Assembly (NCBI GenBank): GCA_965237785.1
Contig: OZ250159.1
Span: 1,116,001-1,180,000, forward strand
From: UBA6522 sp965237785
Lineage (GTDB): Bacteria > Pseudomonadota > Gammaproteobacteria > Steroidobacterales > Rariloculaceae
Reading direction: 5' to 3'
DNA length: 64,000 nucleotides
The position numbers and the translations under genes are program-made. Below, in pieces: positions 43,805 through 53,510 of the stretch (positions within the stretch are counted from its first letter, which is position 1; each line of letters opens with the position of its first letter). The notes under the pieces were generated by a model. The model saw only the letters and a program-made list of their open reading frames with translations. It was not told the origin of the DNA and did not search any database.

Positions 43805-43846
43805 CCAGGACCAGAACGCGTTCCTCCAGGACCAGAACGCGTTCCT
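43805..43846. repeat. 21-bp tandem duplication
   Basis: Two perfect copies of a 21-base unit starting CCAGGACCAGAACG lie back to back. On the minus strand they encode the repeated peptide ERVLVLE in a short open frame (43698-43928, starting MNGLLITALITSVISMEELL), which joins the LysR remnant to the TRAP remnant. Confidence 0.9.
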
Positions 43847-43929
43847 GGATGACGATCTGCGTGCGCCGCAACAGCTCTTCCATGGAAATGACCGACGTTA
43901 TGAGGGCCGTGATGAGGAGGCCGTTCATG

Positions 43930-44631
43930 TCACACTATTTTGGCGTCTCCTGTGGAGGCCTCGATATCGAGCGGAGCAACCAGACGACCGTATTCAAGAT
44001 CCTCCGCCACGAGGGGTTGGCGCCCGATGGCGACGCCAAGACCCTCTACTGCGGCGTGGAGGGCCAGTGCCAATGTGTCCAGCTTGAGGCAACTTTCCGT
44101 ATCGATGTCGTGAACGCCAGCCGCGTCGCACCACAATTGCCACTCGTTCGGGTGTTGAATGTTGTGGATCAGCTTGCAGCGGGTGAGATCCTCGGGCCGT
44201 TCGATTGGGCCGTGGTCGGCAATCAGCTGCGGGCTGCAGACCGGGAAAAAGGTCTCTTCCACAATCAGGTCGAGTTGCGAGCCGGACCAATCGCCGCGAC
44301 CAAAACTGATCGCCATGTCGGCCTCGACATAACGGAAGTCGGCAGGAGTGGTGGAAGTGACCAGGCGCACCTCGATCTCAGGATGCAGGTCTTGAAAGGA
44401 TGAAATTCGCGGTATCAGCCAACGAGCGGCGAAAAGTCCGAGGACGAAGATTGTTAGGCTGCGATTCCCGGAAGTGTTCCGTAAGCGCGAAGTCGCTGAT
44501 CCAATGCAATTGAGGGCGTCGCGAATGTCTGGAAGATACTCCTGCCCGTGACCGGTTAGTACGATGCCTCGACCGAGGCGGCGAAACAGTTGGATGCCAA
44601 GAAATGTTTCCAGCTGCGACTTGGCAGGAAC
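43930..44631 (-). pseudogene. LysR-family regulator truncated at both ends
   Basis: A continuous minus-strand frame without a start reads SQLETFLGIQLFRRLGRGIV, then LTGHGQEYLPDI, the end of the LysR helix-turn-helix and its linker. It goes on through the substrate-binding domain (SLTIFVLGLFAARWLIPRIS, DMAISFGRGDW, LIVEETFFPVCSPQLI, AAVEGLGVAIGRQPLV). It breaks off at DIEASTGDAKIV. The first 35 or so residues are replaced by a TAA and sequence coding a membrane-like peptide (44640-44717), and the last 40 are lost. GcvA-type by the substrate domain. Not functional. Confidence 0.8.
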
Positions 44632-44720
44632 TTATCGTAGAAATAAAGAACGACTACCCCGATCCCCAGAATATGATTGATGTGCATCAAGAGTGAGTAG
44701 ACAAAGCGCAGGTACATTTA

Positions 44721-45470
44721 TTGTCGACGAATCTTCTTCCAGTCCCATGGGAGCAACGAGTCGATGTGGTACCGCGCGCAGAGTACCTGCGGAAGGGATC
44801 TTACTACGGTAATTTTTCGCGTGCGAGACAAGTCAACGATGAAGGAGTGTTAGTTGCACAGTGGATGATCAACCCGTTCGAGGAGCAGTGGGACGAACAA
44901 ACCAAGGCCGAAGACCTCGTCGAGCACGATTACGGAGTAATCATCGTGACTGCTCCCCACGAGACCTATTCCGGCCACCATGTTCAGAGCCTCTACCAGA
45001 TGCACAACCCGAGCAAGCTGCGCCGCACAAACGGAATATTCATCTTTAGCGAAGGATGGGGACTCTACAACGAGCAACTTATGCGGGAGACCGGTTTTTA
45101 CCCAAATGATCGCATTGTGTTGCGCCAGTTGCAGCTGCGACTATGGCGAAATGCTCGCGTAGTATGGGACGTTGGAATTCATACAGGGAAAATGTCTTAC
45201 GAAGAGGCAATTACTCTGTTGAGTGATGGAGTCGGTTTCCTCCGCTGGGCGGCTCAACTCGAAATCGACGGCTCCGCGGAGAGTCCGGTTTACAAAATCG
45301 GTTACTTCCTCGGAATGTACGAGATCCTCAAGATGCGAGAGGAGTACGAGGACCGCATGGGCGATCGTTACTCACTGGCGGAATTCCACGAACGGCTGCT
45401 GAAAGTAGGCAATATGCCTCCAGCGCTTATGCGTAAAGGGCTGATGGCCGCAATTTCCGATCCCGCCTGA
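44721..45470 (+). pseudogene. C-terminal part of a DUF885 protein
   Basis: 249 codons covering the C-terminal half of a DUF885-type metallopeptidase-like protein. APHETYSGHHVQSLYQ corresponds to the HEAYPGHH zinc-binding motif and SEGWGLYNEQLMRETG to EGWALYAE. Family members are about 580-620 residues, so the N-terminal 330 or more are missing. The frame begins with a TTG lacking a ribosome-binding site, directly next to the truncated LysR region. A free-standing catalytic half is possible, but a deletion remnant is more likely. Confidence 0.7.
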
Positions 45471-45586
45471 TCGGACAGCATGCTGATCGCAGATTCCGGC
45501 GCTCATGGCTGGATTCCGATTTTGCCGTATTCCGGGGCATAACGAGCTGGCGAATTGTTCTGATTGCATTTCGTAACGGGAACCTC

Positions 45587-46628
45587 TTATTGCGCGACCC
45601 GATCGATAACCAACTCCATTACCCCACTGCCCTCTTCCGGGCGTATACTGAATTTCCCCGAACAGATCGCCCGGCTGTGCGGTGGGCTGACCCGACGCCG
45701 GACAGGCGGGCGACCACGGTCAGCGCGTCGAAAGTCGGCCAGCGAACGGCCCGGTAGCATGTTGTTGGCATCGCTCAGGGTGAACTCACCGGGCACGGCG
45801 GAGGCCGTATCCCTGATCACGGCCACCGGCGGACCGCCCTCAGGCGCACGGGCGAAGATAAAGAGCGCCACGGCGGGGTTGCCGACGACTGCGTCGGCGC
45901 TGAGTCCCTCGGCAAGACGGATGCTGAGCCTGATCTCCAATCCGGCGGGGGCCTCCGCCTGAGCAAGCTGCAGGGACTCGTCCGCCGACTGTAACGCGCC
46001 GCCCAGACGCGTCAAGGTGCTGGCGGAGCACGTCGCGGAGCGCCTGAGGGGGATCCAACTGCAGCAGGCGCGTCCAGCGCATGCGCGCGACCTCTGCGCG
46101 CTGGGTCGCCGCGGCGGCCAAGCCGCCGTACCAGAGTGCCGTGGGGTTCTCCGGCTCGAGTTGCAAGATCTCTTCGAATAGCTGGCCAGCCGAGCCCCGC
46201 AACGACTCGGGATCGGCCAAGACCTCGGCTTCGCCGAGCGCAAGCCTCAAGTCGGTTTCCGGCGCCGGCGTTCGCGCCAGGGCTTCGCGGAAGGCCCGAC
46301 GCGCGTCGACGAAGCGACTCAACGACATGTAGCTCTGGCCGAGAAGAAACCAGCCGGCCGGATCGTCCGGCTGCTCTTGAAGACGGGCGTCGAGGTTGGC
46401 GACCAGTTCAACCATTGCCGGCATCGCGCCAGGCGGAGCAGATTGACCCTGCCATGTGCCGATGCCGAGATAAAGCACCACCGCAGAGGGCACCAGCAGA
46501 CCGGCTGCCACCGAGCCGAGACCCGACCAGCGTCCGCTGCGCCGCCGTTCCCGCCACAGCGGCACGAGCACGAAACCCAGCGCACCCAGGGACAGAATGG
46601 CGGCGCCGATCCAGAACTGGACGATCAT
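45587..46628 (-). pseudogene. ccmI: cytochrome c maturation protein CcmI, frameshifted
   Basis: Assembly factor that presents apocytochrome c to the CcmF/H lyase. The ATG at 46628 overlaps the ccmH stop. The N-terminal two-helix part (MIVQFWIGAAILSLGALGFV) and the TPR part (PAGWFLLGQSYMSLSRFVDA, ALWYGGLAAAATQRAE) are intact. From about 46015 on, the frame must be corrected four times, each time by removing a single extra base: near 46015, then near 45737, 45697 and 45640. Corrected, the end reads LTVVARLSGVG, QPTAQPGDLFGEIQY and GVMELVIDRVAQ, a good CcmI C-terminus. All other ccm genes are intact. Confidence 0.8.
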
Positions 46629-47044
46629 GAGGTTTCCGATTCTTCCAGGGGTTGTGCCATGCGCACGCGCAGTACGCGAATGAACACCACGAGCCCGATG
46701 ATGACGAAAATCGCCGGACCTCCCCATAGCGCCCACGTGGTGGGCTGGAAGGGAGGTCTGTACAGCACGAAGTCGCCGTAGCGAGCAACGAGAAACTCAA
46801 CGACTTCCTGCCGGGTTGCGCCCTCCCCCATCATCTCCCGAATCTCGCGGCGCAAGTCGGCAGCCAGCGGCGCGTTGGAGTCCGCAATGGTCTGGTTCTG
46901 ACAGACCAGGCAGCGAACTTCCTTGATCAATCCCTGGTATTGCGCCTCCAATACCGGGTCTTCAAAGGGGGGATGCGGGTCGATGGCCCAGACCGGCGCC
47001 AATATCAGCACCGATGCCAACGCGATTGCGAGCCGGTGCATCAT
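46625..47044 (-). CDS. ccmH: cytochrome c maturation protein CcmH
   Basis: 139 residues. Signal-like helix, then the redox motif EVRCLVCQNQTIADS (LRCxxCQ) that reduces the apocytochrome heme-binding cysteines, and a C-terminal membrane helix. The ATG at 47044 overlaps the ccmG stop as ATGA. Short CcmH form, with ccmI as a separate gene. Confidence 0.94.
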   Translation of the reverse strand: MMHRLAIALASVLILAPVWAIDPHPPFEDPVLEAQYQGLIKEVRCLVCQNQTIADSNAPLAADLRREIREMMGEGATRQEVVEFLVARYGDFVLYRPPFQPTTWALWGGPAIFVIIGLVVFIRVLRVRMAQPLEESETS

Positions 47045-47598
47045 TCCCTCTCCACCAGCGGACAAGGCAGGCTGCCGCACCGCTCCGCGATCCTGGGAAG
47101 AAATTCCCGGGCCCAGACTGCCTCGTTGAGCGGGGCGATGTGCTTGTAGAGCACTGTTCCGTCCCGAGCCAGCAGGAACGTTTCCGGCGCGCCGTAAACG
47201 CCCCAGTCGATCGCGACATCGCCCATCTCGTCAAATGCCGAAGCCACGTAGGGATCGCCCAGATCGGAGAGCCAGTTGAGCGCTGCAGGCCGTTGATCCT
47301 TCCAGTTGAGGCCGAATATCGGCACGTCGCCCGACTCTGCCAGGTCAACCAGAAATCCATGCTCCTGCCGGCAGCCGACGCACCACGTCGCCCAGACATT
47401 GAGCAGCGCGACCTGGCCATCGATATCGCGGCTGCCGAGCGTCACTTCCGGATCCTTGAGCCGAGGCAGTTCGAATTCGGGTGCGGGCTTACCCAGGAGC
47501 GGGGATGGAACATAGCCCGGGTTGAGGCTCAACCCACGAAAGAAGAAGCCCGCCAGGACCACAAAGACGGCAACAGGAATAAGATACCGCCACATCAC
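47041..47598 (-). CDS. ccmG: thiol:disulfide interchange protein CcmG/DsbE
   Basis: 185 residues. N-terminal anchor helix (YLIPVAVFVVLAGFFFRGL), then a thioredoxin domain with the active site ATWCVGCRQEH and the CcmG-type GVYGAPETFLLARDG. Keeps apocytochrome c reduced in the periplasm. The middle residues of the CxxC are Val-Gly, where Pro-Thr/Ser or Val-Pro is more common. Confidence 0.94.
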   Translation of the reverse strand: MMWRYLIPVAVFVVLAGFFFRGLSLNPGYVPSPLLGKPAPEFELPRLKDPEVTLGSRDIDGQVALLNVWATWCVGCRQEHGFLVDLAESGDVPIFGLNWKDQRPAALNWLSDLGDPYVASAFDEMGDVAIDWGVYGAPETFLLARDGTVLYKHIAPLNEAVWAREFLPRIAERCGSLPCPLVERE

Positions 47599-49565
47599 GC
47601 CGGTTCCGCCGCCCGTCCGGCGCGCTTCGGCGCCGCCTGACGCTTCCGCTCAAGCCGATATCGCGGGTCCGAAAGGGCCACTAGACCGCCCAACGCCATA
47701 ATTATCGCGCCGAGCCAGACAAACCGGATCAAGGGCCGGTACTGTACCCGGAGACTCCAGGCGCCCTCCCCAAGCGGATCCCCCAGGGCCACCAGCAGAT
47801 CACGCCGCCATCCTGCGTCGATGCCGGTCTCCGTCATCGGACTTTGCTGTACCCGGTAGACCCGCTTCTGAGGGGTGAGGACTGTCACCAACCGGCCGTT
47901 GCGGCGGACTTCGAACTCACCCTCCACCGCTTCGTAGTTCGGCCCCCGCACATCGCGGAGATCGCGGAAAATGAATTCGTAACCGCCGACTTCACGCCGG
48001 TCCCCGGGCGTGGCGGCGGCGTCGGTCTCGATGCTGTAGCTGGACGTCACGGTCACGCCGAGGATAAAGACTCCCACGCCCAAGTGAGCCAGGGTCATGC
48101 CCCATTGACCACGCGCCAGCGGCATTCGCGTGGCTCCGGGCTGCAGGACGCGCCGCAGCGGGTCCAGCAAGGATGCCGCGATCAGCCAGCAACCGAGCAC
48201 CATGCCGATCATTGTCATCAGGCCCGCCGCGCCAAAGAGAATCCAGGGCAGCGTCACCCCCAGTACGACCGCGATTCCCGCCGCGAGGCGCAACCGTCGC
48301 GCCAGCAATTGCGCGGTCATTTGCTGCCAGACGCTGTGCATGCCCGCTCCAACCAGCGCCGCCAGGGGCAACATGGGGATCAGGAACGCGATATTGAAAT
48401 AAGGCGGTCCAACCGAGGGCTTGCCAAACCCGAGAGCATCCGAAAACAGCGGATAAAGTGTGCCGAGCAGCACGACGGCCGTAGCCGCCATCAGCAGGAT
48501 GTTATTCAGTAACAGGAACGATTCACGCGAGATCGGGCGGAAGCCACCCTCATCCTTTATGTGTCGAGCGCGAACTGCATAAAGGACCAGGGAACCGCCG
48601 CTAATGACGCTCAGCAGCAGCAATATGAACAGACCCCGCGCCGGGTCGGAAGCGAAGGCGTGCACCGAAACCAGTATCCCCGAGCGAACCAGAAACGTGC
48701 CCAGGAGGCTCAGCGTGAAGGCCGCGATGGCGAGCAGCAGCGTCCAACTCTTGAAGATTCCGCGGCGTTCGGTCACCGCCAGGGAGTGGATCAGGGCGGT
48801 AGCTGCAAGCCACGGCATGAATGAAGCGTTTTCCACCGGGTCCCAGAACCACCAGCCGCCCCAGCCGAGTTCGTAGTAGGCCCACCAACTGCCCAGGGCG
48901 ATTCCCACGGTCAGAAACATCCAGGCGCCCACGGTCCACGGCCGGGTCCACCGGGCCCATCCGGAACTCAGGCTGCCCGTGACGAGTGCGGCGACGGCAA
49001 AGGCGAAGGGCACGGCGAGCCCGACGTAACCCATATAGAGAATGGGTGGATGCATCACCAGCCCCGGGTCCTGCAACAGCGGATTCAGGTCGTTGCCGTC
49101 CGCCGGCGCCGGAAATACACGGTCGAAGGGATTCGACGTCAGCAGCGTGAACAGCAGCATCCCCACGCTCACCAACCCAAGCACGCCGAGAACCCTGGCG
49201 GCAAATGCCTCCGGCAGGCCGCGGCTGGTGGCGGCAACGCCGAGTGTCCACAATGAAAGGATCAGTATCCACAACAGCAGGGATCCCTCGTGGGAACCCC
49301 AGACCGCGGCGATCTTGTAGGGCGTGGGAAGGGCGGTATTGGAGTTCAACGCAACGTAGCTCACGCTGAAGTCGTCGGTGTAGAAGGCGTGAGCGAGAAC
49401 CACAAACGCCGCGGCCACGAAGACGAACTGACCCACGGCCGCGGGCCGCGCCAGTGCCATCCAGTCGGCGCGTTGCCGGGCCGCGCCCAGCATCGGCACG
49501 GATGCCTGGATCAGCGCCAGGCCCAGCGCGAGGATCAGGGCGAAGTGGCCGAACTCGGGAATCAT
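47595..49565 (-). CDS. ccmF: cytochrome c heme lyase subunit CcmF
   Basis: 656 residues, about 14-15 membrane helices. The WWD heme-handling domain is GWGGWWFWDPVENASFMPWL, with further family stretches VAAVWGSHEGSLLLW and HPPILYMGYVG. It transfers heme from CcmE to apocytochrome. Overlaps ccmE and ccmG by four bases. Confidence 0.96.
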   Translation of the reverse strand: MIPEFGHFALILALGLALIQASVPMLGAARQRADWMALARPAAVGQFVFVAAAFVVLAHAFYTDDFSVSYVALNSNTALPTPYKIAAVWGSHEGSLLLWILILSLWTLGVAATSRGLPEAFAARVLGVLGLVSVGMLLFTLLTSNPFDRVFPAPADGNDLNPLLQDPGLVMHPPILYMGYVGLAVPFAFAVAALVTGSLSSGWARWTRPWTVGAWMFLTVGIALGSWWAYYELGWGGWWFWDPVENASFMPWLAATALIHSLAVTERRGIFKSWTLLLAIAAFTLSLLGTFLVRSGILVSVHAFASDPARGLFILLLLSVISGGSLVLYAVRARHIKDEGGFRPISRESFLLLNNILLMAATAVVLLGTLYPLFSDALGFGKPSVGPPYFNIAFLIPMLPLAALVGAGMHSVWQQMTAQLLARRLRLAAGIAVVLGVTLPWILFGAAGLMTMIGMVLGCWLIAASLLDPLRRVLQPGATRMPLARGQWGMTLAHLGVGVFILGVTVTSSYSIETDAAATPGDRREVGGYEFIFRDLRDVRGPNYEAVEGEFEVRRNGRLVTVLTPQKRVYRVQQSPMTETGIDAGWRRDLLVALGDPLGEGAWSLRVQYRPLIRFVWLGAIIMALGGLVALSDPRYRLERKRQAAPKRAGRAAEPA

Positions 49566-49999
49566 TGAGGCTCGTTCCCCTCCGCCTGGGCCAACGCCTC
49601 GGCGAGCTCCGGCGGCATGTAGTTCTCGTCGTGCTTCGCCAGGACTTCTTCGGCCACAAAGCGGCCGCCCTCATCCGGCCGGCCCCGGGCCACGACGCCC
49701 TGGTTTTCGCCAAAAAGATCCGGCAGCACGCCGGTGTAGCTCACCGGCATTGAATGCGCATAATCGGTTACGACGAAGTTCACCGTCAGGCTGCCCGGGT
49801 CGCGCTGAATGCTGTCTTGCACCACCATGCCACCCAGGTGGTACGCGCGATTCTCCGGTGCTTCGCCGGCCGCGACCTGGCTTGGCGTAAAGAAATAAAG
49901 CAGATTCTCCTGAAACGCCCGCAGCGCCAGCCCCGCCGACAGGATCACCCCCGCGGCAACCAGTGCGACAAGCAACATTCTTTGGCGGCGCGGAGTCAT
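49562..49999 (-). CDS. ccmE: heme chaperone CcmE
   Basis: 145 residues. After the anchor helix, an OB-fold domain with YHLGGMVVQDSIQRD, and the covalent heme-binding histidine in VLAKHDENYMPPEL. The ATG at 49999 (MTPRRQRMLLVALVAAG) overlaps the ccmD stop; the longer upstream frame is not used. Confidence 0.96.
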   Translation of the reverse strand: MTPRRQRMLLVALVAAGVILSAGLALRAFQENLLYFFTPSQVAAGEAPENRAYHLGGMVVQDSIQRDPGSLTVNFVVTDYAHSMPVSYTGVLPDLFGENQGVVARGRPDEGGRFVAEEVLAKHDENYMPPELAEALAQAEGNEPQ

Positions 50000-50184
50000 T
50001 GAATTCGTCTCACCGTGGGTTGACCGCCAGTCTCGCTCACTGCTTCCTCCTGGTGAAGGCGGGCCAAAAGTTTGGCGTGGTGCCGATAGGCCGCCCAAGC
50101 GTTGTAAATCAACACGATAAGTGTAACCCCGTAGGCCGACCAGACATAGGGGGCATAGCCGCCCATACGCAGAAACTCGCTCAT
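49996..50184 (-). CDS. ccmD: heme exporter protein CcmD
   Basis: 62 residues, one membrane helix (YVWSAYGVTLIVLIYNAWAAY) with a basic cytoplasmic tail. Required for release of holo-CcmE from the CcmABC complex. Overlaps both neighbours by four bases. Confidence 0.92.
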   Translation of the reverse strand: MSEFLRMGGYAPYVWSAYGVTLIVLIYNAWAAYRHHAKLLARLHQEEAVSETGGQPTVRRIQ

Positions 50185-50954
50185 ACGGTTGCCTCTGCGG
50201 CGAGATTTCGAACCCAGCGGGTGCGACTCTCACGGCGAAGAATCTCGCCCTGGAGTCGCTTGCAGAGCAACCAGGCGAAAAAGACGCTGAACCCCAGGAT
50301 CATGATCAGCAAGGGCACGAGCATGTCCAGCGTGATGGACGGTCCATCCGGTCGAATCAACGTCGGGCCCTGATGAAGCGTCGTCCACCACTCCACCGAA
50401 TAGTGCACGATGGGTACGTTGACCACGCCGACCACCGCCAGTATCGCGCTGACTCGATCAGCCTTCTCCCGATCATCGAAGGACATTCGAAGGACCATGT
50501 AACCGATATAAAGGAACAGCAGCAGCAGCTCGAACATCAGCCGCGCATCGCCCCACTCCCAATAGGTACCCCACATGGGCTTGCCCCAGATCCCTCCCGT
50601 CACCAGCGCCAGGGCGGTAAACCACGCGCCCAGTGGCGCCACGCTCACCGCCACGCCGTGCGCCAGTTTCATTCGCCAGACGAAACCGATCGCCGCGGCG
50701 CCGGCCATCAGCACGTAGGCGAACAGGCTCACGTAGGCGCTGGGCACGTGGACGTAGATAATCCTGAATCCGTCGCCCTGAAGGTAGTCCGGAGGCGACA
50801 GGACCAGCCCGCCGTAGGTACCGGCTACCAGCAGAATACAGGCGAAACCGCCCAACCATGGCGCCGCCCGGCCGGCCAGCCGGTAGACATAGGGCGGCGA
50901 CGCCAGTTGATGAAACCAGCGCCAGAGTCGGCCGCGTACCGACATCGCGTTCAT
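50181..50954 (-). CDS. ccmC: heme exporter protein CcmC
   Basis: 257 residues, six membrane helices. The WWD-type motif is WGTYWEWGDARLMFELLLLF with flanking histidines IIYVHVPSAYVS and VPIVHYSVEWW, used to load heme onto CcmE. The ATG at 50954 overlaps the ccmB stop as ATGA; a second ATG follows at 50945. Confidence 0.95.
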   Translation of the reverse strand: MNAMSVRGRLWRWFHQLASPPYVYRLAGRAAPWLGGFACILLVAGTYGGLVLSPPDYLQGDGFRIIYVHVPSAYVSLFAYVLMAGAAAIGFVWRMKLAHGVAVSVAPLGAWFTALALVTGGIWGKPMWGTYWEWGDARLMFELLLLFLYIGYMVLRMSFDDREKADRVSAILAVVGVVNVPIVHYSVEWWTTLHQGPTLIRPDGPSITLDMLVPLLIMILGFSVFFAWLLCKRLQGEILRRESRTRWVRNLAAEATV

Positions 50955-51619
50955 TCCAGCGCCGCCTTTACCGCTGCCGCCGCCGTCAGCGGTCCCAGCG
51001 ATACGGCGAATACCGCGAGTGCGGCCAACAGGTAAAGCGGCCCCGCGGCGGACTCCCCGTTCGCCGCCAATTCCGTGGCGCGCGTTCCGAAAATCAACAC
51101 GGGTCCGGTGAGCGGAAGCACCAATAAACCGATGATCGTTCCGCCGCCCCGAAGCGACACCGTGAGCGCCGCACCGATGGCGGCGAGCACGCTCAGCGTC
51201 GGCGTCGCCAGCGCCAGGGCGATGACCAGGATGGGGACGGCTTCCACCGGCAGGTAAAACGACAGGGCCAGCAACGGCGCCAGCACCAGCAACGGCACGC
51301 CGCTGACGGCCCAATGGGCGACCGTCTTGGCCAGCACGATCAGGCCCAACGGCGCCGGGCTCAGAATCAGTTGCTCCATACTGCCATCCTCCGCATCGGC
51401 GCGGAACAAGCCATCCAGGGCGAGGAGCGAGGACAATAACGCCGACATCCACAGCACCGCGCTTCCGGTATCCCTGAGCTGCGCCTCATCGGGGGAGGCC
51501 GCCAGCGGGAACAGGGACGCGATGATAACGAAGAAAATCAACGGCGTCGCCAACTCGCTCCAGCGGCGAAAGGCCAGGCGCAGGTCGCGTTGCAATATAC
51601 GGAAAAAGACCTGAAGCAT
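50951..51619 (-). CDS. ccmB: heme exporter membrane subunit CcmB
   Basis: 222 residues, six membrane helices, the permease partner of CcmA (GSMEQLILSPAPLGLIVLAK is a typical loop). The ATG at 51619 (MLQVFFRILQRDLRLAFRRW) gives the standard length; the longer upstream extension is rejected. 25 bases separate it from ccmA. Confidence 0.95.
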   Translation of the reverse strand: MLQVFFRILQRDLRLAFRRWSELATPLIFFVIIASLFPLAASPDEAQLRDTGSAVLWMSALLSSLLALDGLFRADAEDGSMEQLILSPAPLGLIVLAKTVAHWAVSGVPLLVLAPLLALSFYLPVEAVPILVIALALATPTLSVLAAIGAALTVSLRGGGTIIGLLVLPLTGPVLIFGTRATELAANGESAAGPLYLLAALAVFAVSLGPLTAAAAVKAALE

Positions 51620-51644
51620 CACCGCGCTCTGCCGCGACGACCTG

Positions 51645-52262
51645 TCACAGCCCAATCTCCATGGACGCAACCGGCGCCAGCCGATCGGGATCGTGACTAC
51701 TGACCACCGCGAGACCGCCGGCTTCGGCATGTTCCTCGAGCCACTGCCTCACCACCGCGACCCCCTTGGAGTCGAGATTGGTCAGGGGTTCGTCCAGCAG
51801 CCAGAGTTTAGCCGGTTTCAGCCGAATGCATCCCAGCGCCACCCTGCGTCGCTGTCCCGCCGACAAGCGGCGAATTTCCCGGTGGCGGCAGGGGCTCAAC
51901 CGCAACTGCTCCAACAGCGGCTCGATGGCACTCCGCCCGTTCCAGAATTCCCTGCAGAATTCCAGGTTCTCGACCACGGTGAGTTCCTTCTTGAGTCCAT
52001 CGAGATGGCCTTGGTAGGCGATTTCCGCGCGTGTCTCCGGCGCCAACCGGTCCACGGCAGTCCCCGACCAGTCAACGCGGCCCGCCGCCGGCGCCGCGAG
52101 CCCCGCCAGGACCCGCAACAGGCTGGTCTTCCCAGAACCGTTAGCGCCTGTGACCAGGGCGGTCTGCCCGGGTTGAAGTTCGAAGCTGAGATCGCGGAAC
52201 AGGCGGGTTTCGCCCCTACAGACCTCCAGCGACGTCACCGTCAGCACCAAATCAGCCTCCAT
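51645..52262 (-). CDS. ccmA: heme exporter ATP-binding subunit CcmA
   Basis: 205 residues. Walker A GANGSGKTSLLR, signature LSAGQRRRVALG, Walker B LWLLDEPLTNLD. Its ATP hydrolysis drives release of heme-loaded CcmE. First gene of the ccmABCDEFGHI operon, divergent from dgkA. Confidence 0.95.
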   Translation of the reverse strand: MEADLVLTVTSLEVCRGETRLFRDLSFELQPGQTALVTGANGSGKTSLLRVLAGLAAPAAGRVDWSGTAVDRLAPETRAEIAYQGHLDGLKKELTVVENLEFCREFWNGRSAIEPLLEQLRLSPCRHREIRRLSAGQRRRVALGCIRLKPAKLWLLDEPLTNLDSKGVAVVRQWLEEHAEAGGLAVVSSHDPDRLAPVASMEIGL

Positions 52263-52368
52263 GGATGGCAGCGGCCATTGTCACCCTTGGGCGATCGATT
52301 GCAAGCGATGGACCAGCATCCACCCCAAGCACGGTAAAATCCGGCGGTCGAAGAATTCTGACAATAAA

Positions 52369-52773
52369 ATGAAAGATCAACCGCAAGTCGGCTCGGCCAG
52401 CCCTCAATCGGGGGGGCTTCGCCGCGTAGTCAAGGCATTGAGCTACTCGGCGGCGGGCCTGCGCGCCTGCTGGCGTCATGAGACCGCTTTCCGGCAGGAG
52501 GCGGTATTCGCCGTCTTCATGATTCCGGGATCGTTCTGGCTGGGGACAAACGCCGTGGAAAGAGCGCTGCTGGTCGGTTCCGTGTTGCTGGTGTTGATCG
52601 TGGAACTCATCAACAGCGCGATTGAAGCCGTGGTGGATCGCGTTAGCAAGGATCGCCACAGCCTCTCCGGTCTAGCCAAGGACTTCGGCTCGGCCGCCGT
52701 CTTGCTGAGCCTGGCGATCGTCTGGCTGACCTGGGGCCTGATCGCCTGGGAGCGGTTTTCCCGATCCGGATGA
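52369..52773 (+). CDS. dgkA: diacylglycerol kinase
   Basis: 134 residues, three membrane helices. ELINSAIEAVVDRVS is the catalytic signature, and KDFGSAAVLLSL completes the family pattern. Recycles diacylglycerol to phosphatidic acid. ATG at 52369; the N-terminal 20 residues are somewhat longer than in Escherichia coli. A TAAAAT box about 35 bases upstream may be its -10. Confidence 0.94.
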   Translation: MKDQPQVGSASPQSGGLRRVVKALSYSAAGLRACWRHETAFRQEAVFAVFMIPGSFWLGTNAVERALLVGSVLLVLIVELINSAIEAVVDRVSKDRHSLSGLAKDFGSAAVLLSLAIVWLTWGLIAWERFSRSG

Positions 52774-52856
52774 CGTAGCGCCCGCCGGCCGCCGATGCCG
52801 CGGGTATCGGTCAATCGCAATGGTCCCGTGAAACCGGATGTTCGTACCGCCGCGGG

Positions 52857-53414
52857 TTACAGGATCCCGCCTGCCAGGACCATCACGCCAAGACTGGCCG
52901 CGGCGAGGGTTCCGCCGATCAACCCTCCGGCGAGGACGTCGGTTGGGTAGTGGAGACCGAGTACCACTCGCGAGAGGGCAACCAGGATTCCGAAGCAGGT
53001 CAGCGGCAACCACCATTGGGGGACGTGGTATCCGGCCAAGAGCGTAAATGACACTGCGTGCATGGTATGCCCGGAGGGAAAGCTGTAACGATCGAGGGGT
53101 GCACCCGCGAGATCGATGGAATCATGCGTGATATAGGGACGCTCGCGGGTCGCCAATTTCTTCAGGGCCTTGTAAACGCCGACGCCGATGAGGGCCATGA
53201 TCCCCATATGCAGTGAGGCCCGGATGCCCGCCCAGCCATAGAGCACGGGAAAGCACGCCAGCAACACGTACCAACACATGCCGTCGCTCACGCGGCCGAC
53301 GACCCGGAACAGATCGCCCAGCACGCGATGCCGCCGAACGTTGTTCAGCGCCTGGCAAAGCTTGACTTCAGCTTGATCGAAGCGCGCCAGGGCTGGCCGT
53401 ATGCGTTCTACCAT
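52857..53414 (-). CDS. PAP2-superfamily membrane phosphatase
   Basis: 185 residues with five to six membrane helices. All three PAP2 motifs are present: KKLATRERPY, SFPSGHTMHAVSF and SRVVLGLHYPTDVLAG. It probably dephosphorylates phosphatidic acid, phosphatidylglycerophosphate or undecaprenyl pyrophosphate. Convergent with dgkA, whose product phosphatidic acid it could consume; that link is inference. Confidence 0.92.
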   Translation of the reverse strand: MVERIRPALARFDQAEVKLCQALNNVRRHRVLGDLFRVVGRVSDGMCWYVLLACFPVLYGWAGIRASLHMGIMALIGVGVYKALKKLATRERPYITHDSIDLAGAPLDRYSFPSGHTMHAVSFTLLAGYHVPQWWLPLTCFGILVALSRVVLGLHYPTDVLAGGLIGGTLAAASLGVMVLAGGIL

Positions 53415-53510
53415 TCAGGTTCCTTAAGGAATGGCCGTCAAGTAAGCCATCTTCATCGAATCGGTCCAACGACGTCGCAAACCACTCGCCCGAGGGTTCG
53501 CCAGCCGCTC

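Noticed and set aside
43440..45600. Possible CRISPR or phage module, because of the short repeat at 43805
   Set aside because: Only two copies, directly abutting with no spacers, within decayed coding sequence.
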